NCBI GenBank assembly: GCA_023459055.1
Contig: JAEWVR010000031.1
Coordinates: 124,001 to 188,000 of the forward strand
Origin: Fibrobacterota bacterium
Lineage (GTDB): Bacteria > Fibrobacterota > Chitinivibrionia > Chitinivibrionales > Chitinispirillaceae
Reading direction: 5' to 3'
Length of the DNA: 64,000 nt
Shown here: positions 1 to 9,091 of the stretch, piece after piece
Numbering within the stretch: the first letter of the stretch is position 1
How the letters are laid out: each line of letters begins with the position of its first letter
Position numbers and translations under genes: made by a program
Notes under the pieces: generated by a model
Seen by the model: only the letters and a program-made list of their open reading frames with translations
What the model was told of the DNA's origin: nothing
Databases searched by the model: none

Positions 1-83
1 CACGTGAATTTTAATTTTAAGACCTGATCCAAAAATCAGTCTGTGGTTATTTTTTTCACCATTCTTCATAAGGAGCTTGGATT

Positions 84-1892
84 ATGATCTGTTTTTCACA
101 GTTACACCATTTATCATTGCAACAATTACTTGATGAACTTTGGAAATCGGATATGGTTTTTTATGAGCTTCTAAAAGAATCTACCGACATCACTGCAACT
201 CGTAAAAAAATTTTTATGCACATTGAAAAATTCGAGTATAAATACTTTGATACGTTATCAGATGAATTTGCAGCCACAGCTCATATTATTGATCGTGATT
301 GTGCGAAAGATTGTATGCGTGTACTTAAGGATATATTCCGGGCAGAAAATGAGAGGATCACTAAGTGCAGTGCGCTTGAAATTTTAATTGAAAGTGCACA
401 GGAAAATAAGGAGATTATTGCTAAAACAAGTAAAGGATTTTATTGCGAGTTTATTTATCTTCTTCAGGGAATGAATCTTTCGACAAACAGATATATGTTT
501 AACCAGACTTCTGATAAAATTTCAGCATCTACGAATCGATTTGATCGTCTTGACAGTTATGCTCAACTTTTAGATGATGCATTCCTGAAGTTTAAAAAAG
601 GGACCGATCCGGATATTATTGAAAATAATTGTGAAGTAAAAAAGGCAATTCTTAAGACTCTTAACGCAACAGAGCAGATGTGGAATGATTACCGCTGGCA
701 GATACGTAATATTATTATAGATAGAACCACTGTTGAGCAGTTGGTTACATTGGAACAGGATGAAATTGAAGGATTTGATGCCGCTAAGGAATATGGCATA
801 CCTGTACAGATCACTCCTTATTACCTTACACTGTTTAACAAATCAGGCAGAACAAAACACGATCAGACAATCAGGGCTCAGGTTATTCCATCAAAGAACT
901 ACTGTGATCAGCTTCATATGTCCCGCCAAAAAGGTGAAAGTAATGATTATATGGATGAACAGAATTGCAGTCCTGTTAACGGAGTTACCAGACGATATTC
1001 TAAAGTTGTAATACTAAAACCATTTGATTCCTGTCCGCAACTGTGTGTATATTGCCAAAGAAACTGGGAAATAACCGGGATTAATGATGCTGTCATTTCA
1101 AAGAGTAAGATAAGCGATGCGATTGCATGGATAGCTGAAAACAAACAAATAAATGAGGTGATACTTACCGGTGGCGACCCACTAACGCTGGATGACAACT
1201 TATTAGAATGGATCATCTCCTCATTAGCTACTATTACTCATATCGAGCGGATTCGTATTGGTACCCGCACGTTAGTTACACTTCCCTGCAGATTTACCAA
1301 AGAACTCGTTTCGATTTTTGAAAAATATCACCATTGGGGAACCAGGGAGATCGCGTTAATGACTCATTGCGAACATCCCTTTGAAATAACACCGGATGTT
1401 CTAAGTGCGGTTCAACGACTTAAGCGGGCTGGAATAAATATTTATAATCAACAGGTTTTCACCTATTTTAACAGCCGTCGTTTTGAAACAGCATTTCTCA
1501 GGAAAACATGTAAAATTAGCGGTCTCGATCCTTACTACTCGTTTAATACCAAAGGTAAAGAAGAAACTATCGATTTCCGTGTACCGATGGCCCGAATTCA
1601 ACAGGAACGAAAAGAAGAGGCGCGTCTTCTTCCTGGCCTGGTGAGAACCGATGAACCTGTATTCAATGTTCCCCGCTTAGGAAAATCTCATCTGCGTGCA
1701 TGGCAGGATCATGAGCCTATCATGATAAAACCGGATGGTTCACGTATATACAGGTTCTTTCCCTGGGAGTCCCGCCATTCCCTTGTAGATACCTATCTTT
1801 ATACTGACATTCCAATTTATGATTACCTTCTTCGGTTGTACAATGATGGCGAAAATCCTTCCGATTACGAATCGATCTGGTATTACTTCTAA
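84..1892 (+). CDS. KamA-family radical SAM protein (lysine 2,3-aminomutase-like)
   Basis: This 602-residue protein carries the radical-SAM cluster motif CPQLCVYC (Cys317, Cys321, Cys324), which ligates a 4Fe-4S cluster, followed by a TGGDPL motif typical of the SAM-binding strand. A Lys at about 534 (PRLGKSH) sits where lysine 2,3-aminomutases bind PLP. The family moves amino groups by radical chemistry or, in divergent members, has unknown substrates. It is longer than classical KamA (about 420 residues). The extra 200 or so N-terminal residues are mostly helical and of unknown role. The start is supported by AGGAG about 10 bases upstream. It appears monocistronic. The fold is confident; the substrate (lysine, glutamate or other) cannot be read from the sequence. 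An oxygen-sensitive enzyme of this kind fits an anaerobe. Confidence 0.85.
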   Translation: MICFSQLHHLSLQQLLDELWKSDMVFYELLKESTDITATRKKIFMHIEKFEYKYFDTLSDEFAATAHIIDRDCAKDCMRVLKDIFRAENERITKCSALEILIESAQENKEIIAKTSKGFYCEFIYLLQGMNLSTNRYMFNQTSDKISASTNRFDRLDSYAQLLDDAFLKFKKGTDPDIIENNCEVKKAILKTLNATEQMWNDYRWQIRNIIIDRTTVEQLVTLEQDEIEGFDAAKEYGIPVQITPYYLTLFNKSGRTKHDQTIRAQVIPSKNYCDQLHMSRQKGESNDYMDEQNCSPVNGVTRRYSKVVILKPFDSCPQLCVYCQRNWEITGINDAVISKSKISDAIAWIAENKQINEVILTGGDPLTLDDNLLEWIISSLATITHIERIRIGTRTLVTLPCRFTKELVSIFEKYHHWGTREIALMTHCEHPFEITPDVLSAVQRLKRAGINIYNQQVFTYFNSRRFETAFLRKTCKISGLDPYYSFNTKGKEETIDFRVPMARIQQERKEEARLLPGLVRTDEPVFNVPRLGKSHLRAWQDHEPIMIKPDGSRIYRFFPWESRHSLVDTYLYTDIPIYDYLLRLYNDGENPSDYESIWYYF

Positions 1893-2122
1893 GTTTAAGT
1901 ACAATTCTTTGAACCAGCATGAAATAAATGGTGGTTAAAAGAATTTACCGAATTTTGACACAGCATCATTAATCTAAAAACAATCATTATTTATAATGAC
2001 TTGATGTCACATTTATGATACTCTGATGTAAATAAACAAATGTGCAGCAACCAGTACCATTTATATACTGGTTTAATTTGTTCCATCATATCACACATAC
2101 CATTAATGAAAGGGTTTCAAAA

Positions 2123-2491
2123 ATGGAATTAGTTGAATTATTAAAAAGTCAGCTAGGTGTCTCCGACATGCAAGCATCCGGTGGTGCAGGGCTTCTGTTG
2201 AAACTGGCGAAAGATAAACTTGGAGCCGATTTCAGCAAAATTTCAGGTGCTATTCCTGATACAGACAAACTGCTATCATCAGCACCATCAGGCGGTGTAA
2301 TCGGCAACCTTGTTTCATCACTCACAGGTGGGAAAAGTGATCTTGGCAATCTTGCATCACTTGCCGGCGGTCTAAAAAAACTAAATATCGACCCTGCTAC
2401 GATAGGTAAATTTATTCCGGTAATTTTATCATTCGCACAATCAAAGGGCGGAGATACGGTAAAAAGTCTGCTTGAAAAAGTATTGAAATAA
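2123..2491 (+). CDS. DUF2780-family small protein
   Basis: A 122-residue soluble protein beginning MELVELLKSQLGV. The frame is open from 2042, but ATG 2123 is preferred because AAAGGG lies 8 bases upstream and family similarity begins there. The pattern of a short helical start, the segment SGGAGLLLKLAKDKLG, an IPD turn and a Gly/Ser-rich centre followed by two C-terminal helices matches DUF2780 (VcgC/VcgE-like), which has no known biochemical role. There is no signal peptide or membrane span. It stands alone and is followed by a strong hairpin terminator. The family call is by recognised pattern only. Confidence 0.7.
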   Translation: MELVELLKSQLGVSDMQASGGAGLLLKLAKDKLGADFSKISGAIPDTDKLLSSAPSGGVIGNLVSSLTGGKSDLGNLASLAGGLKKLNIDPATIGKFIPVILSFAQSKGGDTVKSLLEKVLK

Positions 2492-2841
2492 CATTTAGAC
2501 CATTAGTGCCATACAGGCGCATAAGCACAAAGCGAATAACAAATAATCGTCAGGACATATTTCTCCTCGTTTTAAAATGCTGTATGAGCGAATTTTTAAT
2601 GCAAAAATTCGCTCAATTGTTATTTACGATCTTTTTTACTAATACACATCCTGCACAGTTAGTGATTTTTCAGTTTTTTGGGGATGATTTTCTTATATTA
2701 ATATAGATTGATCCGGTTTTGGGGAACATTTATTTTAACATATCAATCCATCTGTTTATTTCCAAACCAGGCTTACATACATAGAGTATGTACTACCGAA
2801 ATCAGGTGAATTACAGTATCATTCAGGAAGGAAGTTGCACA
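2492..2841. other. Intergenic region, DUF2780 gene to cotH-like gene
   Basis: Apart from the hairpin at 2585-2614 and the ribosome binding site AGGAAGGAAG just before 2842, nothing else is recognisable. A 66-codon open frame here (2506-2706) spans the terminator and has no coding character. Confidence 0.5.
2585..2625 (+). terminator. Rho-independent terminator after the DUF2780 gene
   Basis: A perfect inverted repeat pairs GAGCGAATTTTT (2586-2597) with AAAAATTCGCTC (2603-2614) around a 5-base loop, extendable by one A-T pair. T-rich sequence follows on the plus strand. It lies about 95 bases after the stop at 2491. The flanking A/T runs could let it work in both directions. Confidence 0.65.
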
Positions 2842-5076
2842 ATGCAGCTGATCAGACGAATAGTATTACTAACAGGATTGGCAGGCAGTTTACTGTCTCA
2901 ACCTTTTGGTCAGGATGTTAATCTTAAAGGAAAAGTTGTTGACGAAAAAGGAGTTGCTGTTTCAGATGCACACTTGACATTAAAAAAACTGAATTATACC
3001 TGTACCACTAATGATAATGGAGAATATACACTAGACAAATCCCAATTACCGTTAATAAACAATATCGGTACGAAGTCGACATTTTTTATTGGAATGACAC
3101 CTAAATTTCTTGAACTTGGGAATTATTTTGATGCAACAATTACAGTATTCTCAATTCGTGGATCTGTGGTTTCAAAACTGACTGTTAATAATCAAAACCG
3201 CGTTGCAATTGATAAACTAATACCAGCAAATTTAAACTCTCAGTCAGTTATCATATCGATAGCTGCTATTGACAGAGTGATTAACATTAAAGCTGTAAAG
3301 TATGGGTCGCAATGGGTATATAACAATAAAACGATTTCTAAAGCATCTGGCAATTCTGTGCTGAGACACGCAAACAGCACAGCTGATGTTATCGATACAC
3401 TTGTTGTCAAAAAAGATGGCATGAAGAAAAAACAGGTACCACTGACAAGTCTCATAGCCACCCTTGACGATATCGTTCTGTATTACGATGCTGAAAAAAC
3501 AGACAGCAGTCAGATGATCAACAACGTGACTTTTTCTGAGCCAAGCAAGACATTTAAAACACCACTATCGATAACTTTGACAACAGACATTCCGAATGCA
3601 CAAATACGGTACACAACAGCAGGAGAACTCCCCTCCTCTGAATCAGATCTTTATAGCGAAGCTATTTCAATCTCTTCAACAACACAATTAAGAGCTGCGG
3701 CGTTTGTTGACGGAAAAATGTCAGGCTTACCAAGCACTGCAATCTATATTGCCCGTGATTTTGATTATTCATCCGATATACCGATTCTTATTATGGAAGG
3801 ATATGGAGGAGGTGCACCACCGGACAAATATAATTTTATCGACCTTGGAGTAATGACCTTTGATCCGGTTGATGGTAAATCATCACTTGATAATCTGCCA
3901 ACACTTTCAACAAGAGCCGGTTATCACCTGCGCGGCCAGTCTTCAATGATGATGTTTAATCAGGCACCGTATAGAATTGAATTATGGGATAATTTTAATA
4001 AAGATGCTAATCATCCTGTAATGGGAATGCCATCAGATGCTGATTGGGCACTAATTTCTCCATGTACTGACAACACACTTATTCGTAATGTACTCGCAAC
4101 TGAAATAGGTAAACAAATCGGTCTTAAAACAGTACAATACCGATTCTGCGAAGTTTTTATCAATCAGGATGGCGGTCCTCTTACTGAGTCTGATTATGAA
4201 GGCATTTACACACTTTTTCAACCTGTCAAGAACAAGAAAAACACACTCAACCTTAAAAAACTTGATGAAGATGATACTGATCCTGCCAAAATTACCGGTG
4301 GATATCTATTCAAATTTGATAATGCTGTAAAAGATAGTGGCATGGTTTTTATTGAGTGTACAGGTGCAAAGAAGTTCGTTGATGGAAATCCGATGTGGGG
4401 CGGCAAAAAGGATACTAATGCAACATGCTGGAGCGATCTTGAACTTGTCTCACCAGATGCTCCTAATGAGGCACAAATGACCTATATCACAAACTATATC
4501 CAGGAATTTCATAATTCTTTGCACACAAACCCGGTTGGCGACTGGAAGAGTTACATTAATTTTGAATCATTTGTTAACAACTACATTTTAAACGAGATAA
4601 CACGGAATGTTGACGCCTGGATAAGAAGTCATTTCATGTACAAAGACAGAGACGATGTAATATATGCAGGTCCGGTGTGGGATTACAATTTCGCGATGGA
4701 TAATTACTCCCATAAAATTGAAGGTTGGCAGATTGATGATGTACGTTCCGGTAGCGACGACTGGCATCTCAGAATGTGGAAACAGCAGGATTTTAAAAGT
4801 GCCTTTAAAAAACGCTGGGAAGAACTTCGTCCAAATATTCTCTCAAATGAGACTATCCTGAAAACTATTGACAATACAAGAGCTCCAATTACTAATGTTG
4901 CCGAAAGAAATTTCACTGCGTGGCCTATGGGTAAATGTACTGATGGTGGTGGTTTTGGTGGTGGTGGTGGTGGTGGATCTACTGCGACAACATGGGATGG
5001 TCAGATCAACGACCTGAAAACCTGGCTGACAAAGCGAATGAACAGTCTTGATACATCAATAGCTAAACTTCCTTGA
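2842..5076 (+). CDS. CotH-family surface protein with chitobiase-like domain
   Basis: About 744 residues from ATG 2842, chosen over the in-frame ATG at 2788 because AGGAAGGAAG lies 7 bases upstream and a signal peptide (MQLIRRIVLLTG...FGQ) begins there. Order from the N terminus: signal peptide; carboxypeptidase-regulatory-like beta domain (KGKVVDEKG, NGEYTL); a segment resembling a type IX sorting domain (ITVFSIRGSVVSKL) in an unusual internal position; a chitobiase/hexosaminidase C-terminal-type domain (QIRYTTAGELPSSES); then the CotH kinase-like domain, ending with GPVWDYNFAMDN, the family's conserved metal-site motif. Spore-coat CotH is an atypical protein kinase; in cellulolytic bacteria such proteins are secreted and of uncertain role. 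Near the C terminus a run of GGT codons encodes a poly-Gly stretch. Convergent with the MATE gene. Confidence 0.8.
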   Translation: MQLIRRIVLLTGLAGSLLSQPFGQDVNLKGKVVDEKGVAVSDAHLTLKKLNYTCTTNDNGEYTLDKSQLPLINNIGTKSTFFIGMTPKFLELGNYFDATITVFSIRGSVVSKLTVNNQNRVAIDKLIPANLNSQSVIISIAAIDRVINIKAVKYGSQWVYNNKTISKASGNSVLRHANSTADVIDTLVVKKDGMKKKQVPLTSLIATLDDIVLYYDAEKTDSSQMINNVTFSEPSKTFKTPLSITLTTDIPNAQIRYTTAGELPSSESDLYSEAISISSTTQLRAAAFVDGKMSGLPSTAIYIARDFDYSSDIPILIMEGYGGGAPPDKYNFIDLGVMTFDPVDGKSSLDNLPTLSTRAGYHLRGQSSMMMFNQAPYRIELWDNFNKDANHPVMGMPSDADWALISPCTDNTLIRNVLATEIGKQIGLKTVQYRFCEVFINQDGGPLTESDYEGIYTLFQPVKNKKNTLNLKKLDEDDTDPAKITGGYLFKFDNAVKDSGMVFIECTGAKKFVDGNPMWGGKKDTNATCWSDLELVSPDAPNEAQMTYITNYIQEFHNSLHTNPVGDWKSYINFESFVNNYILNEITRNVDAWIRSHFMYKDRDDVIYAGPVWDYNFAMDNYSHKIEGWQIDDVRSGSDDWHLRMWKQQDFKSAFKKRWEELRPNILSNETILKTIDNTRAPITNVAERNFTAWPMGKCTDGGGFGGGGGGGSTATTWDGQINDLKTWLTKRMNSLDTSIAKLP
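4944..4977 (+). repeat. GGT trinucleotide microsatellite in the cotH-like gene
   Basis: The stretch is almost pure GGT triplets interrupted by one TTT codon, giving GGGFGGGGGGGS. Length changes in threes would keep the frame, so this is a flexible linker or length-variable site, not an on/off switch. Confidence 0.8.
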
Positions 5077-5179
5077 TTAGATAAAAAACAGTTTAAAAAT
5101 CATGATACATTGTTTTGCTTCTACTTAAATCTGTGAAGTGTTTAGATAAGTGAGAAATAAAGAAATGAGTCTCATGTAA

Positions 5180-6625
5180 CTAAATATGCGGCTCATTCTC
5201 ATCGTGATGTACAAGAGCCTTAGATTTCCATGCGCCTGACTTCCAGCGCATTGATATTACAATACCACGAATCCACTCATCTGCAGCGATTGCAATCCAG
5301 ACCCCCGCCAGGCCGAGCCCCATTTTGATACCCAAAAACCATGCACCAACCACACCTATCCCCCACATGAAGATAAGTCCACAGATCACCGGATAATACA
5401 CATCCCCCGAACCCTTCAAAGCAGGTATGACAACAATATTCGGTATACGCCCCGACTCCCGGAAAAAACTGATAAGAAATAGTGTCGAGACCATGGCAAC
5501 AGTGGCCGCATCTTTTGTAAAAATATGTATGATCGGGAAACGAAACAGATAACAAAGAAGCATCAGTGTCATGGAAAAAGCGAATGCAAGAGAGAAATAT
5601 CTCCACACTTTTCTCTCTGCAATGTCGAATTTTTTTGCACCTACCAAATATCCGACTTTAAGCTGACCAGCACTTCCGACAGTAAGAGCTGGCATAAAAA
5701 CAAATCGAAGAATAGTATACGTGTAAACATGTGCGTTCATTGCGGCGGTGCCTACCTGTGCGATAAAGCCTATTATCACCATCTGCATAACGCTATACGA
5801 GATATTTTCGCCCGCAGTGGGAACACCGATAAAAAGCAGCTTTCTATACATTTCTCGAGGAATTTTTAATATATCCCGCCAGGGAAGTACTATCCCTTTA
5901 CGGATCTTTATCATTACCGCAAGAATTATACATGCAATCATCTGACTTACTACAGTCGCAACGGCTACTCCCACAACTCCTGTTACCGGCAAACCGAAAA
6001 GACCATATAGTGCAACAGCATTACCGAAAACGTTAAAAAGATTAGCAATCATATTAGCCCACATTGTATCCTTGGGATAGCCGTATGCGCGAAGAATGGT
6101 TCCCTGTACAATATTGAAAGCAACAAAAACCGAACCAGAACCATAGATAACAAGATACTCCCATGCAAATTTGTATACTTCAGACTCAAGTGAGTAGAGT
6201 CCCAGAATACTGTGTGCGCCAAAAACAGTTGCAAGGCTAAGGATGATTGCAAAAACAGTACCGAGAACAAAGCTTGCAATTCCAGCATTCCCTGCCTCAC
6301 GGATTTTGCGTGCACCGAGGTACTGCGATATAAGGGTGCTTGTCCCCTCACCGACCATCATATAGACCAGTATCAGAAAAAACGTAAACTGATTAATTAG
6401 TCCCACCGCAGCAACCGCTTTTTCTGAGTAGGCTGAAACCATGAACACATCAACGCTTGAAAAAAGCGTACGAAGCAGATTTTCAAGGTACATAGGAACA
6501 GCCAGAGCCGCAAGAGGCATCATCACCCGGTCGTGAGCATGTGTCTTTTCAGTCTGCGTGTTTTTTTCGGAATGACGGAAAGATCCATGATTATGTTTAG
6601 TCAATGTATGGTTCTCTTTTTTCAT
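5180..6625 (-). CDS. MATE-family multidrug/metabolite exporter
   Basis: A 481-residue polytopic membrane protein with about 12 hydrophobic segments in two similar halves, as in the NorM/DinF branch of MATE transporters, which export cationic drugs or metabolites using Na+ or H+ gradients. Typical family patterns are visible: the first helix LAVPMYLENLLRTLFSSVDV, the segment GEGTSTLISQYLGA, and the repeat-2 counterpart VGSAGQLKVGYLVGAKK. The first 33 residues are hydrophilic and rich in His, Lys and Thr. This is unusual, has no counterpart in standard NorM, and may be a metal-binding tail or reflect a start further downstream. No clear ribosome binding site was found at 6625. Substrate unknown. 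Confidence 0.85.
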   Translation of the reverse strand: MKKENHTLTKHNHGSFRHSEKNTQTEKTHAHDRVMMPLAALAVPMYLENLLRTLFSSVDVFMVSAYSEKAVAAVGLINQFTFFLILVYMMVGEGTSTLISQYLGARKIREAGNAGIASFVLGTVFAIILSLATVFGAHSILGLYSLESEVYKFAWEYLVIYGSGSVFVAFNIVQGTILRAYGYPKDTMWANMIANLFNVFGNAVALYGLFGLPVTGVVGVAVATVVSQMIACIILAVMIKIRKGIVLPWRDILKIPREMYRKLLFIGVPTAGENISYSVMQMVIIGFIAQVGTAAMNAHVYTYTILRFVFMPALTVGSAGQLKVGYLVGAKKFDIAERKVWRYFSLAFAFSMTLMLLCYLFRFPIIHIFTKDAATVAMVSTLFLISFFRESGRIPNIVVIPALKGSGDVYYPVICGLIFMWGIGVVGAWFLGIKMGLGLAGVWIAIAADEWIRGIVISMRWKSGAWKSKALVHHDENEPHI

Positions 6626-7080
6626 TAATGCATCACGCTTTGTACGGGGTGGATGTTATAAACAGTTTTAAAAAAGTGCCAACTTTTTAGTTCTTTAAAC
6701 CTAGAAGTAGATACCACCTTACATCTTCCCCGAAATAACTTAAAAAAATGACAATACATCCGAAATCAAAATGACCCGGATTATTGTCATTGTAAGTATT
6801 GTTGATAAAAATTTAAATATTTATCTTTATGAAATAAAATTGTGTCGAAGTATTCTCTGCTACAATCTGACTTCTTACTTCCTTATGGGTAAAGTATCAT
6901 ATGTTTCCTTTCCAATAAAATAATTTCTGTGAATATAATAATACAATAATGAAGAAGTGAATTTGTCAAGTGCAGGAATAAACAGGCGCTCAACCTGTCA
7001 AACAATTAGATGCTATGGTTAATCCAGAATGAAGAGCAGGTTTTTCTGTAACTACATTAAATGATTCAATTTAGACGAAA
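6626..7080. other. Intergenic region upstream of the MATE gene
   Basis: It contains the minus-strand terminator hairpin at 6740-6791. The rest is AT-rich with no open frame or recognised RNA motif. The MATE promoter should lie between the hairpin and 6625. Confidence 0.45.
6740..6791 (-). terminator. Intrinsic terminator downstream of the caspase-fold gene
   Basis: Read on the minus strand, AATGACAATAATCCG pairs with CGGATGTATTGTCATT (about 15 pairs with a single-base bulge), followed directly by a run of seven T. It lies about 290 bases past the stop of the gene ending at 7081 and before the MATE gene, so it would insulate the two. Confidence 0.65.
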
Positions 7081-8868
7081 TTATTGCATAATTAAAAATG
7101 AATTGCTACCACGAGGTCCAGCTACTTTCCCGCAGTAAACTCCCGAGGGTAACGTTTTTTCTATTACAACCAGTGCGGTTCCATTAACTGAAGCTGAAAA
7201 TGTTTTTAAAAAGTATGTTTTCCCAGCAAGGTCAATAACCGATAACACATAGTTATCATCAGATAAACCACTCAGCATGATAGAGCATACGGCTCCATTT
7301 CTGATACAACGGATTTCTTCTTTTACTAATGATTTCTTTGGAACCTGAACACTTTTACCAGCAGATGTGTTAATATCGGTTACTTTTGCGTGCCATTTCA
7401 AAGTCTTTGACAGACCCTTGTTCAGTTTTTCTCCCTTTGAAAGCATCTCCCATAGCAGCATATTATCCGTTATTTCGCATTTGTGCCCTTCATTTTTAAC
7501 AATCGCTACCGTTGACGGATCTATTCTCACCGGGAGCAGTGATACCGGCCGGAACTGATAGCAGTACCCCTCACCGTACTCAAGATCGTGAGCAATCATG
7601 GTGTAGGTATAGGTAAATTCTGTCAATCCGTCACTAACATTGGCCATTGTAATATCTGTCTTAAAGGCATGTGATGAATCTCCAAATGAATGAAATTGCA
7701 CATCAGCAGCGGGATCACCATAAAAAACAGTTGAATCCATAAATGGTTGTACCAGACGTGTATTAATCAGATTTCCTGGGTTCCGTATTTCAAAAAGTGC
7801 ATTATTATTTGAAAGAAAATACCCCTGTGGAAGAGTTAACGACCCTGCACGTTTTGTCACACGGTCATATACACCCCATGCCATAAATTCATCACCGGCA
7901 GAAGCATTAATGATAAACCCGAACATCTGAACAGCACGACCGCTTCCAAATGCGCCATAAACAACATTATCTTTATTGTCCGGATTTCCCATCAGGCAGT
8001 TACTTAGACACCAATATACTTTAGGAGTTTTTGCATTGATCTCAATTGAAGATCCGGAGTATGGCGATCCGTATAATTTTCCCCCCGATGATCGCATGTA
8101 TCCCTCACTACCGGCTTCCGGGTAATGACATTGCCAGAGGTTGACATTACCATGTCCACCAGTAATGATACAATCCACCGCTCCGTCAATAGTTCCTTTT
8201 CCCTGGATGGAAATATTTAGGGATTCACTGTTGAGCCATTTGCTTACGATTTTGATACGATCCTGTTCATTGTCAGGACGTTTGTTTTCGGTATATACAC
8301 TACCGCGCTTTCCATTAAACAGATAATCTGTTTTTGTATAACTGTCACATGTCATACCGATAGCCTGATAAAACCGTTCGATAGGAGGTTCATACGAGAG
8401 GTTACCTGATGCAGCCAGAACTGTTTTTATATGCAGAGATTCCGATACAGCTCTTAATGCATCTTCCGCTTTATACCCGGTGACAATTCCCCAGATTGCA
8501 TCACCATATGGATCACTGTCAAGAGTCCTGCAAAGACGATGTACTGCGACAATAAATGATGTGTTACATTCAGTAACCGGTTTTGCAATAAATGCCACAT
8601 AATCAGGATTAAAATTGCCTAATGATGTTTTGACCTCCCCCACCTCTGATTTCCACTTAAACAGTCTGCATTCCCCTTTTGCAGTATGTTTCTTTACCAG
8701 TGAATCAGCAACCGATTTCCATCCATTGTCTAAATATGCCGCCTCACTGCAAACAACTGCGTAATTATAACTTTGACTTAGTGCAATACTGCTAACCGAT
8801 GATACCATGATTACTGTAATAAGGATGATCAGAAGAGAACCGGATCCTGTATATCTTTTACATTTCAT
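7081..8868 (-). CDS. Secreted caspase/gingipain-fold putative cysteine peptidase with sorting domain
   Basis: A 595-residue protein with an N-terminal hydrophobic signal (residues 11-31). The core carries the two landmarks of clan CD peptidases: a strand ending in His-Gly (DCIITGGHGNVNLW, His239) and a later strand ending in Cys (VYWCLSNCLMG, Cys291). Both resemble the C25 gingipain pair. Residues 36-145 form an alternating alpha/beta region similar to the pre-catalytic part of gingipains. The last 80 or so residues (VLSVIDLAGKTYF...LPSGVYCGKV) look like a type IX C-terminal sorting domain. Inferred role: extracellular or surface cysteine endopeptidase, possibly maturing other exported proteins. 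GGAG precedes the ATG by 8 bases. It could also be a non-proteolytic relative; the catalytic assignment is by motif only. Confidence 0.6.
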   Translation of the reverse strand: MKCKRYTGSGSLLIILITVIMVSSVSSIALSQSYNYAVVCSEAAYLDNGWKSVADSLVKKHTAKGECRLFKWKSEVGEVKTSLGNFNPDYVAFIAKPVTECNTSFIVAVHRLCRTLDSDPYGDAIWGIVTGYKAEDALRAVSESLHIKTVLAASGNLSYEPPIERFYQAIGMTCDSYTKTDYLFNGKRGSVYTENKRPDNEQDRIKIVSKWLNSESLNISIQGKGTIDGAVDCIITGGHGNVNLWQCHYPEAGSEGYMRSSGGKLYGSPYSGSSIEINAKTPKVYWCLSNCLMGNPDNKDNVVYGAFGSGRAVQMFGFIINASAGDEFMAWGVYDRVTKRAGSLTLPQGYFLSNNNALFEIRNPGNLINTRLVQPFMDSTVFYGDPAADVQFHSFGDSSHAFKTDITMANVSDGLTEFTYTYTMIAHDLEYGEGYCYQFRPVSLLPVRIDPSTVAIVKNEGHKCEITDNMLLWEMLSKGEKLNKGLSKTLKWHAKVTDINTSAGKSVQVPKKSLVKEEIRCIRNGAVCSIMLSGLSDDNYVLSVIDLAGKTYFLKTFSASVNGTALVVIEKTLPSGVYCGKVAGPRGSNSFLIMQ

Positions 8869-9091
8869 TCAGTAAACTCCATTTAAACTTCGTCAAGATT
8901 CTACATTGGAATGACGACAGAAATTATTTTTGACAGATCATCCCGTTATGCCTATCGGGAGCTGGATAGATGTTTACTTGAACCAGCTCAAAGAGTAACA
9001 ATACACATAATTTACTAAAATTTATCTTATCGGGCTTAAAATTAATGGGGTTAATACCCATTAAACTACTTACAATTCTGACAATCGCGCA

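Noticed and set aside
2506..2706. 66-codon open frame after the DUF2780 gene
   Set aside because: It runs through the terminator hairpin at 2585-2614 and shows low-complexity, non-protein-like composition with no ribosome binding site.
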